Below are positions 61,993 to 64,000 of a DNA stretch of 64,000 bases, piece after piece. Below the pieces are notes generated by a model. It ran no database searches, was not told where the DNA came from, and saw only the letters and a list, made by a program, of their open reading frames with translations. This DNA is from Puffinus mauretanicus (taxonomy: Eukaryota > Chordata > Aves > Procellariiformes > Procellariidae). The stretch lies in contig JAJKFH010002198.1 of NCBI GenBank assembly GCA_023333565.1, positions 310,001 through 374,000 of the forward strand. Direction: 5' to 3'. Made by a program: the position numbers and the translations under genes. Positions within the stretch are counted from its first letter, which is position 1. Every line of letters begins with the position of its first letter.

Positions 61993-62575
61993 CATTTTTG
62001 TTCTGCTGCTTCACTGTCATCTTAGGTTTATCACTGAAAATGATTCCTGAACATCACCACCAGTACTAGATACTATCTAAGATAGCAGGGGCACTTTCAG
62101 AGACCATTCCAAATTGAACAAGTTTCTTTCCCAAATCTACCTAAAATCCGTTTTGGTTTTGCATGAAATACGAGATTTTCTCTACTACGCTCTCCTGCTG
62201 TTGCTGCTGCCCACAGTCTCAGTATAATAGCAACGTCAAGAAGTTACTAACAGTTTCTTTGAAGGTAGATGACTTGACTTCAGCATTGTACACTTTGTGC
62301 ACAAGTAGTCATCTATTTTTCCTCACAGTGGAGGCTAAACAAAAAACATGTTGGTCCAGCTTATCTTCTTCCAGAAGATGAATCAAAATTGTAATTAGTC
62401 TAAAAAGACTAGTCTATAACATTTTCTTGCATCTGTTTGTGCTGGTTAGAACAAGGAAACATAGGGGTGGTGATGTACATATGCAAGGTTTTTGTTAGGC
62501 ATATCATTACTTGAAGCAGGTCTCTGTCATTAACATCTGGCTGGATTTTGTTTGAGAGAAGGACTTAAACTGTTG

Positions 62576-62600
62576 ATATATATAAATATATATATATATT
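62576..62600. repeat. TA dinucleotide-type repeat in the 3' UTR
   Basis: Alternating TATA units with one AAA interruption lie about 590 bases after the stop codon. Confidence 0.85.
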
Positions 62601-63436
62601 ATTTTTTAATTACTGTTGGATACTACAGAAGAAGCAGAAGGGCTGGGCTCACCCAGCCTGCCACTTAGAACTTCCAGGTTCATGTGCAATCATGGAGAAT
62701 CGAACATTATACATGCAAGAAATGAAGGCATAAAAGCAGCAGTTGAAGTTGTTTAAGGGGTCTTATAATTTGCACCAGATAACATCTTTCTCATGCTTTT
62801 GTTTTTCTTTCATGATATACATCACCTGTGATGGCTGAAGAATGTAGACAGGCATAATGGTATTGCTTTTCACCAAAATGTGTGCACCAAGGTAAACAGG
62901 TGTTTGCCTTACTCATTTTTATTTTGAGTTTGTGAATTAGCTTTTTCTCCAGGTGTTTAACTCTGAATATTCTTTTTCTTCTTTTTTTTTGTTTTTCTTT
63001 TTTTTTTTTTGTTATACTGCGGTAGTATTTATTTTTAGAGATAAGGATTGTATGTGTCATGTTTGCAAATGCTGCTACATCTTAGATAGAACAGGCTTAT
63101 AGCAGTTAATTTTGTAATATATGGAAGGACTGTACAAGCTGAAGGGAATAATGCACTTTTCTCCCATGTGGAAATTTTAACAAGGCTCTGAAATTGTACA
63201 TACTGCTTAGAACCAGATTTTTGTGAATGAAATACTGTCTTTTAATTGTTTGGCAATGGAGATGAGGAATTCCAACTTCATGTGCCAAAGGGTTAAAAAC
63301 AAACAGACAAAAAAGCTACATCTTGTGCTCCATTGAGGATAAACGTAATGTGCCTGACAGCACAGTAGAAAATTTCTGTTCTATATGAAGGAATTGCATT
63401 TGAACAACGAGACCACAGCGATTACAAGAAAAGCAC

Positions 63437-63442
63437 TTTATT
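63437..63442 (-). terminator. Candidate poly(A) signal of a convergent minus-strand gene
   Basis: On the minus strand this reads AATAAA inside ATTAAAATAAAGTGC, followed downstream by a G/T-rich TGTGGTCTCGTTGTTC. This is the classical arrangement of a cleavage site and its downstream element. In mammals SDCCAG8 converges on AKT3 from this side, so it may be the 3' end of SDCCAG8. I could not recognise an SDCCAG8 coding exon in the remaining 560 bases. Confidence 0.35.
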
Positions 63443-63681
63443 TTAATAATTAAAATAGTAAATTTCTGGGATCAGCCATTCTCAAGTAAGGTTTGCCCTC
63501 AACCAAAAGACTCCCGAAACCCAGGACGTTACATGTAACCGTGGTACCTGATTGACTGAATTTAAAACATCACGAGAAACACTCCACTGATAGGAAAACG
63601 TCTTTCCATTTCCGAAGATCTGTATCTAACAGAACGTGTGCATAAACTTTAGCTTTGATCTTCAGCAATGATAATCTTAAT

Positions 63682-63687
63682 AATAAA
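63682..63687 (+). terminator. AKT3: Candidate AKT3 poly(A) signal AATAAA
   Basis: A canonical hexamer lies 1690 bases after the AKT3 stop codon, followed by G/T-rich sequence (TTTGGTGCTAGGAGTGGGG). It could be the end of a short AKT3 3' UTR. Confidence 0.4.
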
Positions 63688-63705
63688 CCCTTTGGTGCTA
63701 GGAGT

Positions 63706-64000
63706 GGGGACATTACGCCGTGCAGGGATAGTGTGCACGTGCCCTTGCTGATGACATCTGAAAACCCTGACTCCATGGGATTATCATTTGAAGTATCTCT
63801 GCGTTCGGGTCTTGTTAGCTCCCACGAAGACTGTGATATCGCAGAGTATTACTGGTTGCGCTGTGTGAATGAGCAGGTGAGTCTGAAAGGAGAGATGTTC
63901 CTACGCGCATGCCTTAGCCTCTTGATGTGGAAAGTTGAGTGCCCTAGCATGAAGCCCACTGCTGGCAGTGCATGTGCTGGGACGGTCAAGGGGTGGATGG
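63706..64000. other. Right end of window, unresolved
   Basis: The sequence is more GC-rich than the 3' UTR. A + strand frame is open from 63646 to 63876 and ends exactly at a consensus donor (GAGCAG|GTGAGT). On the minus strand, TCTCTCCTTTCAG ending near 63885 looks like an acceptor. Either strand could carry an exon of a neighbouring or overlapping transcript. I recognise no protein family in the translations. Confidence 0.3.

Larger units (their letters stand above)
61993..63705 (+). other. AKT3: AKT3 3' untranslated region (end uncertain)
   Basis: No further coding sequence in the AKT3 frame follows the TAA. The sequence is AT-rich with a TA repeat (62576-62600) and T-rich tracts near 62970-63011. 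The first canonical AATAAA on this strand after the stop is at 63682-63687, and an ATTAAA variant is at 63449-63454. Mammalian AKT3 has long and variable 3' UTRs, so the real end may lie elsewhere, including beyond the window. Confidence 0.6.

Overview
The window is a piece of a vertebrate nuclear genome, almost certainly a bird. It holds most of one gene, AKT3 (RAC-gamma serine/threonine-protein kinase), on the + strand. Eleven consecutive coding exons can be placed, each with AG/GT splice boundaries and compatible phases. Their sizes are 112, 145, 132, 66, 69, 123, 129, 215, 88, 103 and 86 coding bases. Joined, they encode residues 58 (split codon) to 479 plus the stop, so the full protein would have the mammalian AKT3 length of 479 residues. 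The first two coding exons (residues 1-57, the first half of the PH domain) and the promoter lie upstream of the window. Bird assignment rests on a clear 5'-truncated CR1 LINE (10371-10712) with the typical avian CR1 3' terminus, low repeat density and fairly short introns. The order of bird cannot be told.

Layout: 1-2786 is intron. 2787-2898 and 4406-4550 encode the second half of the PH domain and the linker. 10955-11086, 15172-15237 and 16863-16931 encode the kinase N-lobe (glycine loop, catalytic lysine, helix-C glutamate, gatekeeper). 24473-24595, 26641-26769, 44992-45206 and 47923-48010 encode the C-lobe (catalytic loop, DFG, activation-loop Thr305, APE). 59004-59106 and 61907-61992 encode the AGC-kinase tail (turn motif Thr447, hydrophobic motif Ser472). 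The 3' UTR runs from 61993 to perhaps 63.7 kb. The largest intron, 26770-44991, is 18.2 kb.

Over 95 percent of the window is non-coding. The intronic features worth reading are a CpG-rich, GC-rich island (about 14140-14620), a perfect 15-bp inverted repeat carrying two octamer motifs (4900-4951), one clear and several decayed old repeats, a possible very degraded retroelement (about 27300-30780), and simple-sequence tracts.

The most interesting regulatory possibility is in the last intron. A small unannotated exon candidate (61489) is spliced in frame with the AKT3 tail. It could be a 27-nt cassette, or an alternative last exon that would remove Ser472, comparable in architecture to the known short mammalian AKT3 isoform. 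At the far right, poly(A) signals on opposite strands suggest that AKT3 overlaps tail-to-tail with a convergent neighbour, which by mammalian synteny would be SDCCAG8. There are no tRNA or rRNA genes, CRISPR arrays or operons, and no second confidently supported protein gene.
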